From Phytophthora quininea (lineage: Eukaryota > Oomycota > Peronosporomycetes > Peronosporales > Peronosporaceae), in NCBI GenBank assembly GCA_011947345.1, contig JAAVTG010000014.1:37244-101243 (forward strand): a stretch of 64,000 nt of DNA, read 5' to 3'. Position numbers and translations under genes: made by a program. The notes beneath the pieces are model-generated. The model had not been told where the DNA came from. It did no database searches and saw nothing but the letters and a program-made list of their open reading frames with translations. The stretch's first letter is position 1. Each line of letters opens with the position of its first letter. Positions 32,930 to 42,814 of this stretch are shown here, in pieces.

Positions 32930-33709
32930 ATTCGGAAGGGTCGAAGTCGTAAAACATTCCGTTGTCGAGGTGGTGAAATGGTTGTTTGACTACTTCGAGT
33001 CGGGAGTTGTAGACTGCGAAGTGGTTTAGCACGCAGCAGCAGAAGGAAAGTTGGGCACTTTGAAGCTCTTTAAAGAAAGAGGAACCGTGTGAACTGATCA
33101 GGGTTAACAGTTAGTAGGAGGAAGATGCGGAAGCAGACAACTTTGTGGTCAGTTGGGGTCGCAGCGAGTTAGCACGAGCTGTCACTAACGGCCACCAGGA
33201 AACTTACAAACGGCTGCGAGAAAATGTTCCACTTCCTGCCACCGCACCTGAAGTTGTGGTAGGACGTGGACTTGATGCAGGAGCTGCTTGCCCACTGTCA
33301 CCTCGTTGCTGCAGATACTTACGAATTGATCCTTGTAGCTGCGGTAGCCGACCGATTCGGCACGATGCAGTGGCTCTTTTAGCACCGTTTCGACAGTGTA
33401 GCGTTGGGGGCTGTGAATATCGTCAAGTGGATGCTGGAGCCAAACCTGGTGGAACCAGCTCGAGCTGTGAAGTACGCTGCATCTCGAGGGGAAACGAAGA
33501 TCGCGCGGTGTATGTATGATAACTATTGGATGAAGGTCTGTGAAAATAAGGATTACCCGCTCACTCAACCAGCTGCCCCGGATGGTTCATATTTTGGATT
33601 GCATTGGATTTCAGACTTAACGATGGTTGTAGCTGTGTGTGGAGGCCATGCGGAAGCTGTGGCTTTTGAAACATTTGGAGATGACCCCAACATTGATCTG
33701 TTCGACTAG
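32930..33709 (+). pseudogene. Ankyrin-family pseudogene
   Basis: Family pieces in several frames: VVEVVKWLFDYFESG then a stop before HAAAEGK (32955-33075), and VNIVKWMLEPNLVEPARAVKYAASRG (33413-33490). Stops and frame changes are frequent. Confidence 0.7.
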
Positions 33710-33729
33710 CAATCAGAAGAGGGAGAGGA

Positions 33730-34400
33730 AGATTTAAGTTCATTGATGAGGCCGCTCGAAAGGGTTATCTTGAGGTCGTCTAGTGTCTGAGCCACATCGA
33801 GCCTTTGATAAAATTTGGAGACAACAAGAAACGAAAGTGGAGGAAGACAGTGAGTGGAACGGGACCGACTTGCTCGACGGAGACACTGGATAATGCGGCG
33901 ACAAATGGCCACCTGGAAATCGTGCAGTGGCTTCACAACAATCGAATTGAGGGCTGTACAATTGATGCGATGGATTGTTCAGCTCACAAAGGGCACTTAG
34001 AAGTCGTCAAGTGGCTGCACGACAGCCACATGGAAGGCTACACCGCTCATGTTTCCGATACAGCTGTCTGCGTAGGAAACCTTGAACTTGTCAAGTGGCT
34101 TCCTGAGAACGTCAATGTACAATGCACAGCGGTGGCAATGATCTTAGCTGCTTCTGACTGCACTGAAGGCTGCACCGACCGTGCGATGGACCTAGCAGTT
34201 AGAACGATTCGCTCGACGTTGTGAAATGGCTCTGCAGAAAACGATCCGAAAGCCGCACAACGCATGCTATCGACGCGTTGTGTGGGAACCACTTCAACAT
34301 GCTTGAATTGTTGCAGGCAAACTAAGCTGAAGGCGCCACAGCTGCAGCAAAGGATAATGCTGCTGCATGGGAGAATTTCGATGTGCTTCCTACACTCGAA
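33730..34400 (+). pseudogene. Ankyrin-repeat pseudogene
   Basis: The block 33805-34224 reads AATNGHLEIVQWLHNNRIEG, AHKGHLEVVKWLHDSHMEG and CVGNLELVKWLPENV, about four repeats of the local family. After a one-base break near 34205, DVVKWLCRKRSESRTTHAID and NHFNMLELLQAN follow to a stop. It is more diverged from the 1-10 kb genes than those are from each other. Confidence 0.78.
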
Positions 34401-34695
34401 ACTTAGTGCTGACTGCACTGCCTCCGCTTTCAACAAAACGGACAACGAACTCACAAAGGAGACTTACGGTTGGCTGGAAGACCATTATCTAGACGCACAA
34501 CCGGATGGAAATTAGTGTCGGACATGGCCTTGGAGGAAGATGAATTCTTCCAGCGAGAAGTGATCATACTGATTGGGTGACCATGCAGTACCGAGCTCAC
34601 ACCAATGCATTCAATTTCACTCAAAATGGAGGTTAGCTAAGCTGATGGTGATGATATTACGTTGGCCCGGCGGCCAGTTTACGCGTCAGAGGTCA

Positions 34696-35030
34696 CTAGG
34701 TGGCTATCCACAACGGTAAAGTAGCGTTCGCATACGTCGAATCTGTCTCGGCAGGCGCGTAGGCAAGCAGGGTGCGAGTAAGGCGTTTCCAGGCGGGTCG
34801 GTCTTGAGCAAGTTGGCAGAGGCATTCCAGGTCAGAGGTGATCCGAAACTCGTAGTCGTCTGGCGTCGCGGCGAGGTCGGCTGCAAGGACGAGGGGCAGA
34901 GTGGTGCGGCGGCGTCCTCTTCAGCCTCCAGCAGACCTGGCATCGAAGTAGGACCGCATAAAGTGGTTAGCCAGTATGTCTGGGGAGCGGCGAAGGATAT
35001 GTCCAAATAGCCGCCACCGGGCGGAGAGAA
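34696..35030 (-). mobile_element. RTE-like LINE 3'-terminal fragment
   Basis: The minus strand reads RLFGHILRRSPDILANHFM, the 'W/LFGHILR' box that follows the RT of RTE/CR1-like LINEs, then after a TGA stop TTLPLVLAADLAATPDDYEF and a tail to TLPLWIAT with a stop near 34696. This is a LINE lineage different from that of the other LINEs in the window. Confidence 0.65.
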
Positions 35031-35078
35031 GCTTTGGGAATCGATGAATGTGCGTTGTGAAACACTGTCTCTTGTCCT

Positions 35079-35275
35079 TTACTTGGCCGGGTATTCAGTG
35101 TAGTACCAGTCATGGTCGGGGCCCAGTTCGTCACCTCGAAGGAATCGCGTTTCGGGGGTCCCTGTTCGTTGGTCTGAGCAAAAGAGTCTGGGAAGCTGCC
35201 TTTGAATTGGAAGCTGAGATAACCCCAGAGGTTGTTATAGCGATCACCGCCAGCAACAGGCATTGAAATCGCATG
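35079..35275 (-). pseudogene. Collapsed RXLR effector remnant
   Basis: The leader MRFQCLLLAVIAITTSGVIS matches that of the RXLR copies at 690 and 6754. After a frame break, ETRFLRGDELGPDHDWYYTE follows directly and stops at 35079-35081. The RFLR motif is thus joined to a DWYY end with the dEER and WY region missing: an internal deletion product. It confirms the pairing of this leader family with the DWYY terminus. Confidence 0.8.
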
Positions 35276-35744
35276 GATCTTGGTCGGCTTGGTTGGAGGA
35301 GGCCTGAGTATGTGGTGGAAATATGAGGAATGAATTTGCATGACATCCACCTCTGTGGCACATCCCAACTACGATCATATTTTCTCATTGAGACTTCGTG
35401 GCAAGCGAGACAGGCAATGACATGGTTTTCATTAACATGCAACGTGTACTCGGGGGTAGGGGATACTGGGGTTGTTCCGACCCCGCTTTGCCTAGGTTTG
35501 CCCAAGTCTTGTCCCGTCCTCAGCCCCCAGTATTGTACGGCGTGTCAGACACAAAGTGCAACGCAGAGCGTTCGTGACAGTTGTTATTTTCGATTATAGT
35601 AGTTTGTTAATCGGTTGCTTTGTGTAATCTTCGTGCAGGACGGGTTGCTTCGATCACCTCACCTCTTGTGCTTCTTCTGGCAACTGGCGCAGGTGTCTGT
35701 TGTCACTCGCTTCGAGTTAATCGCCTGGTCACTAGGTCTACTTT
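35276..35744. other. Spacer with GC-rich hairpins, no gene
   Basis: Contains short inverted pieces around 35455-35490 (gggatactgggg, ccgaccccg). A hydrophobic plus-strand ORF (35620-35853) overlaps, in antisense, the C-terminal coding of the next gene and is not supported. Confidence 0.4.
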
Positions 35745-38600
35745 GCCCTGGAGCTCTCTCGCGTTTCTTTTGCTGACGCTGTTTTGCTCTTGCTGCGTAG
35801 CTGCTCTTTGCCGACTGGTTGGTCCGGGTACCGCTTCTTATATTCGGGAATAAGAGTGTTCCACTTGGTGTAGGAGCCTTTGAGCGACTCGGCCATGGCC
35901 CTAAGCTCGTCTAGATCATGATCGGAAATAACTAGCGGAGGTGATCAAGCTTTTCGGCTCACGCTGTTTTGTTGCTGCAAGGAATTGGCAGCTACGTCTT
36001 GTTGAGAGTTTTTCTTGGTGCACTCTAGCTCCAGCTCCAGCGTTACCTACGAGATCTTCGCTACCATTCGAGGCGAGTTGCCCTGCTTCAACTTCTGGCA
36101 CGCCCTGAATCGGTGCAAATACTGTGGCAAGGTCTTGTTGAGACGGTAAGACGTTGCTTGCCGGAATGCTAAGAGATTTTAACACTGACGCTGGCACTTT
36201 CAATTTAAGTTTTAGTGCGTCGCATCTCGCACTGGACTTGCGTAGTGAATCCCATTTCAACTCGACCTTGCGGGCAGAAAATAAGCGAATGCCATCGCAA
36301 ATGTGGCTTGCGAAGTCAAGCACCCGGCAGAACGTCTGCTTTTCCTGAGTGATGAAGTTTGCATTTTGTGCAGCGTTGCAAAAGATCAATTTGCAGTGTT
36401 TGCTCCGATACTGAAGGATCCCCATCGCACTCGTCTTGCTTCTTGAAAAGGAAAATGTTTGGCGGTGTGCTTCTGTTGGAAGTCGAGGGTCGTTTGCTGA
36501 TAGAATCTATGCGTCGCGATAGTGTTCTAAAACTTCGGCGCTGGAGTATGATTTGAGTGTTGGTGCTTGTGCTCACCGCGAGATCGTACATGATTGTCGT
36601 AACAAGCAGGCATTCAGACCAAGACGTGCGAGTAGCTTGTTGCTCCGAGAGAATTTGCCGCAGAAGCTCCGTCTCCTCAAGCGAAAAATTACAATTTCCT
36701 TCATGCTCTTTTTCGTCGAGCTGCAGCGAGCAAAAGAACTCCCTTCGGTCTAATTTCCCATCCTGCAGTGCCGTCGATCGCATCATCAGCAGCTCTTCAA
36801 TTAAGCGGCGATGTTGACGCGACTGAGTTAAGTTTGCTTCCAGTTGCACTGCATCAATTCGAGTATCTCTGAACATGTACTTCCAAGAATCGAATTCGAA
36901 GTCCAGTTTCGAAGTCGATCGATACTGCGGTGCATGCGGTGGGGATGAGAGCAAGCCAAGGAGATACTCTTGCTGTGGTGAGGTTTTGAGGATATCGGTA
37001 GTGGCGTTGGCTGCCTTACAGGCGGTGATCAGGTCCAGTTGTCCCATGTGTGGATTTCGATCAAACTCGACCCCGGCCGAAAAATTGTGCTGTACAATGT
37101 AAATATCCAAGATTCGAAGCCCAACGTCAATAGATACGTCACGAGCAAGCAATTTCTTAAGACCAGCATGGAAACCTTCTAGTTGGCTGCTAGACACAAC
37201 TTTCACAGCGGCTCCTTTTTCAGTGTACGTGTTTTGGTCAACAGACAAAAACCCACCGCGAATCAAAGAACGACTGTTGTTCATGGGCCCTGCCCATTCC
37301 GTTGGGGAATTCGTAATATCGTCCTGACTAACAGTGCCCACCGCCTCCTCCAAACGCCGTTCCATTTCATCCGGGGACGGAGTTCGCCAGTCACAAAGTA
37401 CAGCGCCTCGTGCAGCAGCTTTGATAGCCGTATCCTTCCAGCACCAGCTTTTACTTTCGCAAATGGTCCCATAAATCTCAGTAGCGCTGAGCCATGCACC
37501 AGCAAGTGTGTGATTCTCCGTGACACTATTAGCTTTAAGATACTCGTCAACTGAAGGAGGTGTTGGGGCCTGATAGTAAGGATTGCGCTCATGATTTCGG
37601 CATTTTCCACAACCAAACAAAATCAGTGGATGGTAGTAACGATTAGTACGGCGACGTACCAGGTTCGTTAAAGCCCAAGACAATCCGTTCGGTGACATCA
37701 TACCGACGTGAATGTGCTCCATCACGCTTTTTGAGTAACCACCTTTCTTGCTTATGACGAAAGGCAGATGCAGCATCACGTCGGGGTTGCTGTGAACAAA
37801 TCCTTTGCTCAGCGTCGAAAAGTAACTTCCACTTTCTCCACAGCACTGATACTTTGCTTAAAACACAACAAACTTAAAATCCATGTCGTCGACACGCCGC
37901 TGCTTGTACTCCTTGATACGTGGACTACAAGTACAACCTTTATTGATACAGTATGGCGCTTGAGACGGATTTCGACACTCAGGGACCCACACTAAGTAAG
38001 GGTGATCAAAGCGAGTACCAAGTTTGGGGTCCTCGTAATAAATTTCAGGCATGTTCATCACCGGGGGAATGCTCGATCTCGAATGGCATTCTGGACAAGC
38101 TTCCTTGGTTGTGAGCACTTCCCTTTCCCCATTGCTTCTGCCCCTAGCGGATACCACCAGCGACGATCCTGCCACGACCACTGCCACTCAACCAAAAAAT
38201 ATGAAAAGGCGTTCTCCGCCCCGAAGGGGCGAGGCCCAACTTATCGGGATGCCGGGGCCGACAGGCCCGGGATCCCCATAGCCCGTGTACTGTACTTGGT
38301 CTTTGGTATAGCTCAAAGAGAAAGCATCATCAAACCCGCCACGTCAAAGCAACCAGCATCAATGAGCGCTCCGCGTAATCCCTGACTGTAATTACTCGTT
38401 GATGGACAGAAGCAGGAACAACCGTCAGCAAGGATACGCCAGGATTCTTTAGGGTCCTGTAGAAGCAACGAACTGAGGAACCCGGGGACAGTAATGTGAA
38501 ACATCAAAGCCTCCCATGAACGAAGAGACCATGCAGTTGCTCTTCTAATGGTGGAACATGGCTTTAGAAAACGTTCTCGCCTCGCTGGGGAGGTAGTGAC
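35745..38600 (-). pseudogene. Large unrecognised transposase-like gene with zinc cluster
   Basis: The N-terminal part (about 38600-37858) has CPECHSRSSIPP, CRNPSQAPYCINKGCTC and a tryptophan-rich lead-in. The main frame 37779-36316 (487 aa) contains HVGMMSPNGLSWALTNLVRR, ILFGCGKCRNHE, LCDWRTPSPDEMERRL, GFLSVDQNTYTEKGAA, SQLEGFHAGLKKLL and IYIVQHNFSAGVEFDRN. The EGFH and HN signatures resemble transposase-derived zinc-cluster proteins (KDZ or DUF6729-like), but I cannot assign a family. The end (35916-36425, then 35930-35760) is LRAMAESLKGSYTKWNTLIP and PDQPVGKEQL, possibly a SANT-like DNA-binding tail. Several frame changes are present. No terminal repeats found. Confidence 0.55.
38217..38276. 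repeat. Two GC-rich hairpins
   Basis: cgcccc-gaa-ggggcg at 38217-38231, and a longer stem enclosed by gggat (38246-38250) and atccc (38272-38276) around gccggggcc...ggcccgg. They interrupt the N-terminal coding of the transposase-like gene. They resemble hairpins seen in the Gypsy LTR but differ in sequence. Confidence 0.75.
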
Positions 38601-38689
38601 CCAGGATCGCCTTGGTATGATATTAGAGCTTGGATGAAAACCTTGTTATGGACGCGCTATTCATTCGGCAATTTGTCGTCGCAATCTGG

Positions 38690-38946
38690 AGATGGGAAAG
38701 TACCTAAATGAGCAGGGTCGCCGACATTCGCATGAAGAAGGCCGTGCAGACCAAGCAGCAGCGTCCACATCCGCAAAGGCTGCGGGGTATTGGTCCATGC
38801 AAGATCAAACACCATCACCTGATAATGAATTAAGAGCGTGTGAGAAGACGATGATTGGTGCTGCAGTACGTGGAGATTTGGACACTGTCCGCTGGCTGTT
38901 TGACACTTTTCCAGATGAAGCTGACATTGATTTCTTTGCTAACAAG
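38690..38946 (+). pseudogene. Ankyrin-family fragment
   Basis: GAAVRGDLDTVRWLFDTFPDEADIDFF resembles the degenerate repeats of the local ankyrin genes. The sequence stops at a GC hairpin where the Helitron-derived stretch begins. Confidence 0.6.
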
Positions 38947-39600
38947 CCAGCTGGCTGCGCCGCTTTGCGGCGCAGTCTTCGATCTCCGGAGCGCCTAAGC
39001 CAATAGCCTCGCTTCGCTCGGCCGGATGTACTCAGGTGTGTTATCGATTAGATCAATGTACTGAGGTTTTTAGCCAATCAGATAAGTGTGGCTGACGGAC
39101 AGACGGACGGACACGCGGTTTATGTTAAAGACTAGCATTGGGGTCGCCCGCTCACGCGGGCGATAGGACATGGTTCGATGCAACCCGTTGCGCTCGATTT
39201 GCATCTCGCTCCACTACTCGCCAGTGCCGCCTTCACTGTCGCTTGGCAGCGGGATGGAGCTGCGGGCCATGTTGGAGACGCAAGCAAAGTTTTCAAATGC
39301 AATGGCAGACATGTATTGATGGAGTTAGAAGCCCTGGCGAGCGGCGAAGACCTCGCGGTAGACGATGTTCTTCGTGTGCACAGCGTCCTCCTCGATGGCA
39401 GAGTCGTCCACCATGATCGTGATGCCCTTCCTCGACCTCGCGCACGACAGTGCTACGTAGAGCTGCCCGTGAGAACGCAGGTTTGCAGAGAAACACAACG
39501 TTAAACGTACTCCATTTGTCCGTTGCATCCTCAGAGTGGAGCTACATCTGCGCACGCTCCATCACTCTATGTGAAATGGAAAGTGTGTGTGCAGTGTATA
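38947..39600 (-). mobile_element. Helitron 3' part with helicase end
   Basis: Minus-strand coding at about 39555-39328 reads SHGQLYVALSCARSRKGI and HTKNIVYREVFAARQGF with a stop, the C-terminus of a Helitron Pif1-like helicase (motif VI). About 375 bp downstream on that strand stands a 9-bp stem hairpin (38955-38975, ctgcgccgc ttt gcggcgcag) followed by ccagctgg, compatible with a Helitron 3' end (hairpin then CTRR), though the next base is not the expected T. The 5' part is lost. Confidence 0.7.
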
Positions 39601-40043
39601 CAGTGTAGATATCGGCTTCAACACGCCACAGAGACCAGTCCCAACTGAATACAATTTTCTGTTGCAGATAAGACTACAAAAATATTGTAGTGTAACTCTG
39701 ATCAAGTGCACACAAAATGTTACTTATAGCCATGCATGTATTTCGACAGTAGTCTCCGTCAACGACAATAGCACTTGCGTGTAACTGTCGTGGTATCTAA
39801 CTACTGTCATGTGCACAGGAGCACGCAAATGCAGTACATGTACTGAAGCAACACATGTGAAATGAGTAGTCTCTCGTGTAGTGCTTTCAGTCACACACAT
39901 ACGTGTAGTTTTTCCATACAAACGTGTTAACAACTGCTGATAGCCTGCCATTTCCGCGGTAATCAAGTGGTCAGTACATCATGAACCGTTGTCCAGGACA
40001 CACATAATGCAGTTGAGAGAGCACTATTTAACCACTTGGCGAT

Positions 40044-40132
40044 ACCGTGGCTTTTTGTTTCTTTCGCGGAGCACACGTGAAGCACGTGTCCAGCTTCTAC
40101 ATCGTGTAGACGTGTCTGTGTGTCATGCAAAA
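40044..40132 (+). repeat. Direct repeat, unit 1
   Basis: Matches 40412-40499 through cgtggctttttgtttctttc, gtgtccagcttctacatcgt and gtctgtgtgtcatgcaaaa-like pieces. Several differences are C/T or G/A at CpG (acgtg here, atgtg there). Confidence 0.7.
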
Positions 40133-40411
40133 CCGTCTAACGTTGTCGTGGGGTCAGCGATCATCCTATGTAACCATCAATCAACTGCTGCCACCTACAC
40201 GGTATACATGAGCGCGCAGCATGCGGTACATGTGCGGTAACGGTGTATACACGCATGCACAACATTCTGTCATGCAAACGTGCTGACCAATGAACATTGC
40301 TGTCGATACGTTCGGCCGTTCTCCACGCCAGTATGGCCAGTGCTAGAGCGCGGCAATATCCAGGGCCCGCGTGAAACAGCCAAAAGAGACCAAATAAACC
40401 GCGGGTTTGTG

Positions 40412-40499
40412 CATGGCTGTTTCGTTTCAGCCGGGATGCATATGTGCAGTGCATGTCCAGCATCGACATCATGTAGATGTGTCTGTGGGCATGCAAAAT
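40412..40499 (+). repeat. Direct repeat, unit 2
   Basis: Second copy, about 367 bp downstream, with CpG sites of unit 1 read as TpG or CpA. Confidence 0.7.
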
Positions 40500-41448
40500 G
40501 TGATCATGCTGGTCGTACGACAGCAATCAGCATCAACATAGGCAGCACGAATGTCTATCGTCGTGGGTTCGACAATCGACCCAATTCAGACGTTAACATA
40601 GACCTGTCTGCAAATGACGGTACTGAACGGGTGTAGTACATGCCGCAGGCTACAGAAGATCGCACATGACGTGTTTGAAATCGACGTGACCGGCGCGAAT
40701 ACTGTTCCCAAGTCGTGGTATTGATAACTACAGCTCCCACGGGGGCGAATAGCAGTGGTTCTAGTATAGAGAAAGCGACCCAAGCAGCTAACGCCATCGC
40801 ATAGCCAGTGATAGCGTTCATCAACCAATAGGCATTCCACCCAACGGATTAATTCTTGGCGTGTAACCTGGGTAGAAATTCGGGTAACCTTACATATACT
40901 CAATATTCGAGACAGATCGTACAGTACAGCAAAAACAGTAGATGCGGTGGACCTACAAATCAATCTAAAAACCCGGACTGTGAACCATATATTCCCACCC
41001 TAAATCGCAACCACTCTAGTGTAGTTGTACCAATCTGCGGAAACGACACATAAAAATAGTATAATACCGACGACAACGGTTAAAAACTTGATGTCATAAC
41101 GCACCCTACAAAACTTCACTGCATTTGTATGACAACTGTGTTTTCGTATTTTTATTTACTAAAATATATAATTTCGGTTTTCTATACACGTCTACGTCAA
41201 TAGGGAGCACAGGTTCAATTCATAAGGCAGGGTTATCGGTGGTCTGTGTGTGCGCAACACTGCCGCCGCTGTCCGCTCGCTGCCCGCCCCGGGAATCGCC
41301 GCGCTCCTCGCTCGCTTGGCCCGGTCGCTTGCTCTTGAAAAGTGCATCCGAAAGTCGGCCAGGCCCCGCCTCCCGCTACAGTACGAAGTCGCTACCGTAG
41401 GTTCCATAACGTTCTAGACTGTTCGCCACACACCCAATATATAATTTA

Positions 41449-41673
41449 ATGACGATAGGTAGGATGCAGGCAAAGGGGCGGAAAAATGATGTATCGCCGC
41501 GGACTGACGGACCACGGACAGACACACGGACAGCGTACGGCCTTATTACGAAGCACAATGGACATCGACTGCCATTTGATCCTATTGGTGGATTGGAGTT
41601 GGCCGCCTGTGGAGGACATTTGCATATCGTCAAGTATTTACACGAACTCTCCGTGATGGTGTCGACTGAGAGC
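41449..41673 (+). pseudogene. Ankyrin-repeat ORF, 5' part, split by hAT
   Basis: GGLELAACGGHLHIVKYLHELS is a family repeat. The ORF runs into the hAT end at 41674. Removing the hAT element with one 8-bp target copy joins it in frame to 45074 onward, so the element interrupted an open ankyrin ORF. Confidence 0.8.
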
Positions 41674-41833
41674 CAGGGTTCGAAAATAGGGTTTAGTTTT
41701 TTGAATTTTGGGTAAAATAAAAAGCCCACCCGCCCAATCATAAGAAATTGAGGACTTTTTATTTTTTTGATTTAGCGTTCTTACTCGTCTTCGGGAGACA
41801 AGAGGCGGCGTGGTGAAGGAGGCCATTTCAACA

Positions 41834-42336
41834 ATGGACTTCTACTGCCCAAGCTGCCGACACCCGTTTCGCCACGCCGCCTCTGTCCGACGTCACCAGG
41901 GGTCTGCAATTTGCAGCAGGCGACTCAACCCCTCCCTGGTGATGGAGCGCCGGCGCCAGCAGCGCAATGCCCGCCGCCAGGCCAGGCGCTTCCAGCGCAT
42001 GCAGCGGTTTGTTGCTGCGGTCGTTGCCGCCTCAGTCATCGTACAGTCGGCACCAGATGCACGCGATCAAGGCCCGAACTGCCCGATCTGTTGGGAAGCT
42101 CCCAACGACTCGCTGACGTGCAGCCGCTGCCGGGCGGCGTTCTGCCGGTCGTGCATTAGCGCACACATCGACACAAGGGGCACCGATGCCACTTGCCCGA
42201 TGTGCCGCTTCCCGGTGTTCCCGGTGCCCGTGCACGCCCGCCGCCACCACCACGTCAGTACGACGTCATTGACGAACAGTGGTGGTGGATGGGCGATGAC
42301 TTGGAATCCGAGTCGGATGACGACGACAGTGATTAG
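41834..42336 (+). CDS. C2H2 + RING finger protein carried by the hAT element
   Basis: ATG 41834 gives FYCPSCRHPFRHAASVRRHQ (C2H2 finger, residues ~3-26), an Arg-rich helix, and a RING finger CPICWEAPNDSLTCSRC, FCRSCISAHI and CPMCR (residues ~80-125; ligands C-C-C-C-C-H-C-C as in RING-HC E3 ligases). One frame then reads VHARRHHHV, but shifting by one base near 42240 gives PPPPPRQYDVIDEQWWWMGD and an acidic DLESESDDDDSD end at the TAG 42334-42336, clearly the better tail. Predicted role: ubiquitin ligase or DNA-binding cofactor; the target is unknown. Start context is good (aacaATGg). Confidence 0.75.
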
Positions 42337-42649
42337 ATGGAGGAGGATTAGGGTTCGTAAACATGTCGTTTTGCTTGCTCTAACAACCAATAAAATTCAT
42401 TTGTGTTTGTACATTTCTCATCAAATATCTTATGCATTTTATCCAATCAAAAGGCATAATAGACAACAGTTTTAATATGAACTTGTGCGATAGAGAAAAA
42501 GGTGCTGAATAAGACAGCAAAGCAGACTGACATTTGTTGTTGTCCGAATAAGACTTCAAAGATACGTTTCTTGTTCTGGTAAGAATAAGATTATGTTCAG
42601 ATAGTAATAAGATTGCGAAGATATGCTTTCTGGTAAGGATAACGGCGGT

Positions 42650-42722
42650 CCTCATTTCGGCTGAGGGCCCCATTTTGGCTAAGGTCCTCATTTTGGCTAA
42701 GGTCCATAATTTGGCTAAGGGA
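42650..42722 (+). repeat. Short tandem repeats in hAT
   Basis: Three to four units of about 18 bp (cattttggctaaggtcct) with drift. They lie just beyond the 3' end of the transposase gene and could be transposase-binding subterminal repeats or part of its terminator. Confidence 0.75.
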
Positions 42723-42814
42723 AATGGAGGGAGACAACCACATCTATCAAGTAAGATGTAAAGAAAGAAACATGTATTAAAGTGAACAGCCTGGTAGTAC
42801 TCGTAGTCACTATC

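Larger units (their letters stand above)
39601..41448. other. Gene-free stretch rich in CATG/ACGTGT words
   Basis: No coding frame has recognisable content. The part 39,780-40,520 is unusually rich in catg, acgtgt and tgtaca-like palindromes and contains a repeated unit (40044-40132 and 40412-40499). The part 41,250-41,390 is GC-rich between AT-rich flanks. Confidence 0.5.

Noticed and set aside
35620..35853. Hydrophobic plus ORF that could be a small membrane protein
   Set aside because: The minus strand encodes the SANT-like end of the transposase-like gene there; no start context or family.
38941..38976. Exact Helitron 3' terminus at CTGG 38947-38950
   Set aside because: The following base is C, not the T expected at Helitron A/T insertion sites; kept only as an approximate border.
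40044..40499. Spaced repeats as a CRISPR-like array
   Set aside because: Only two imperfect units with a large spacer in a eukaryotic genome.
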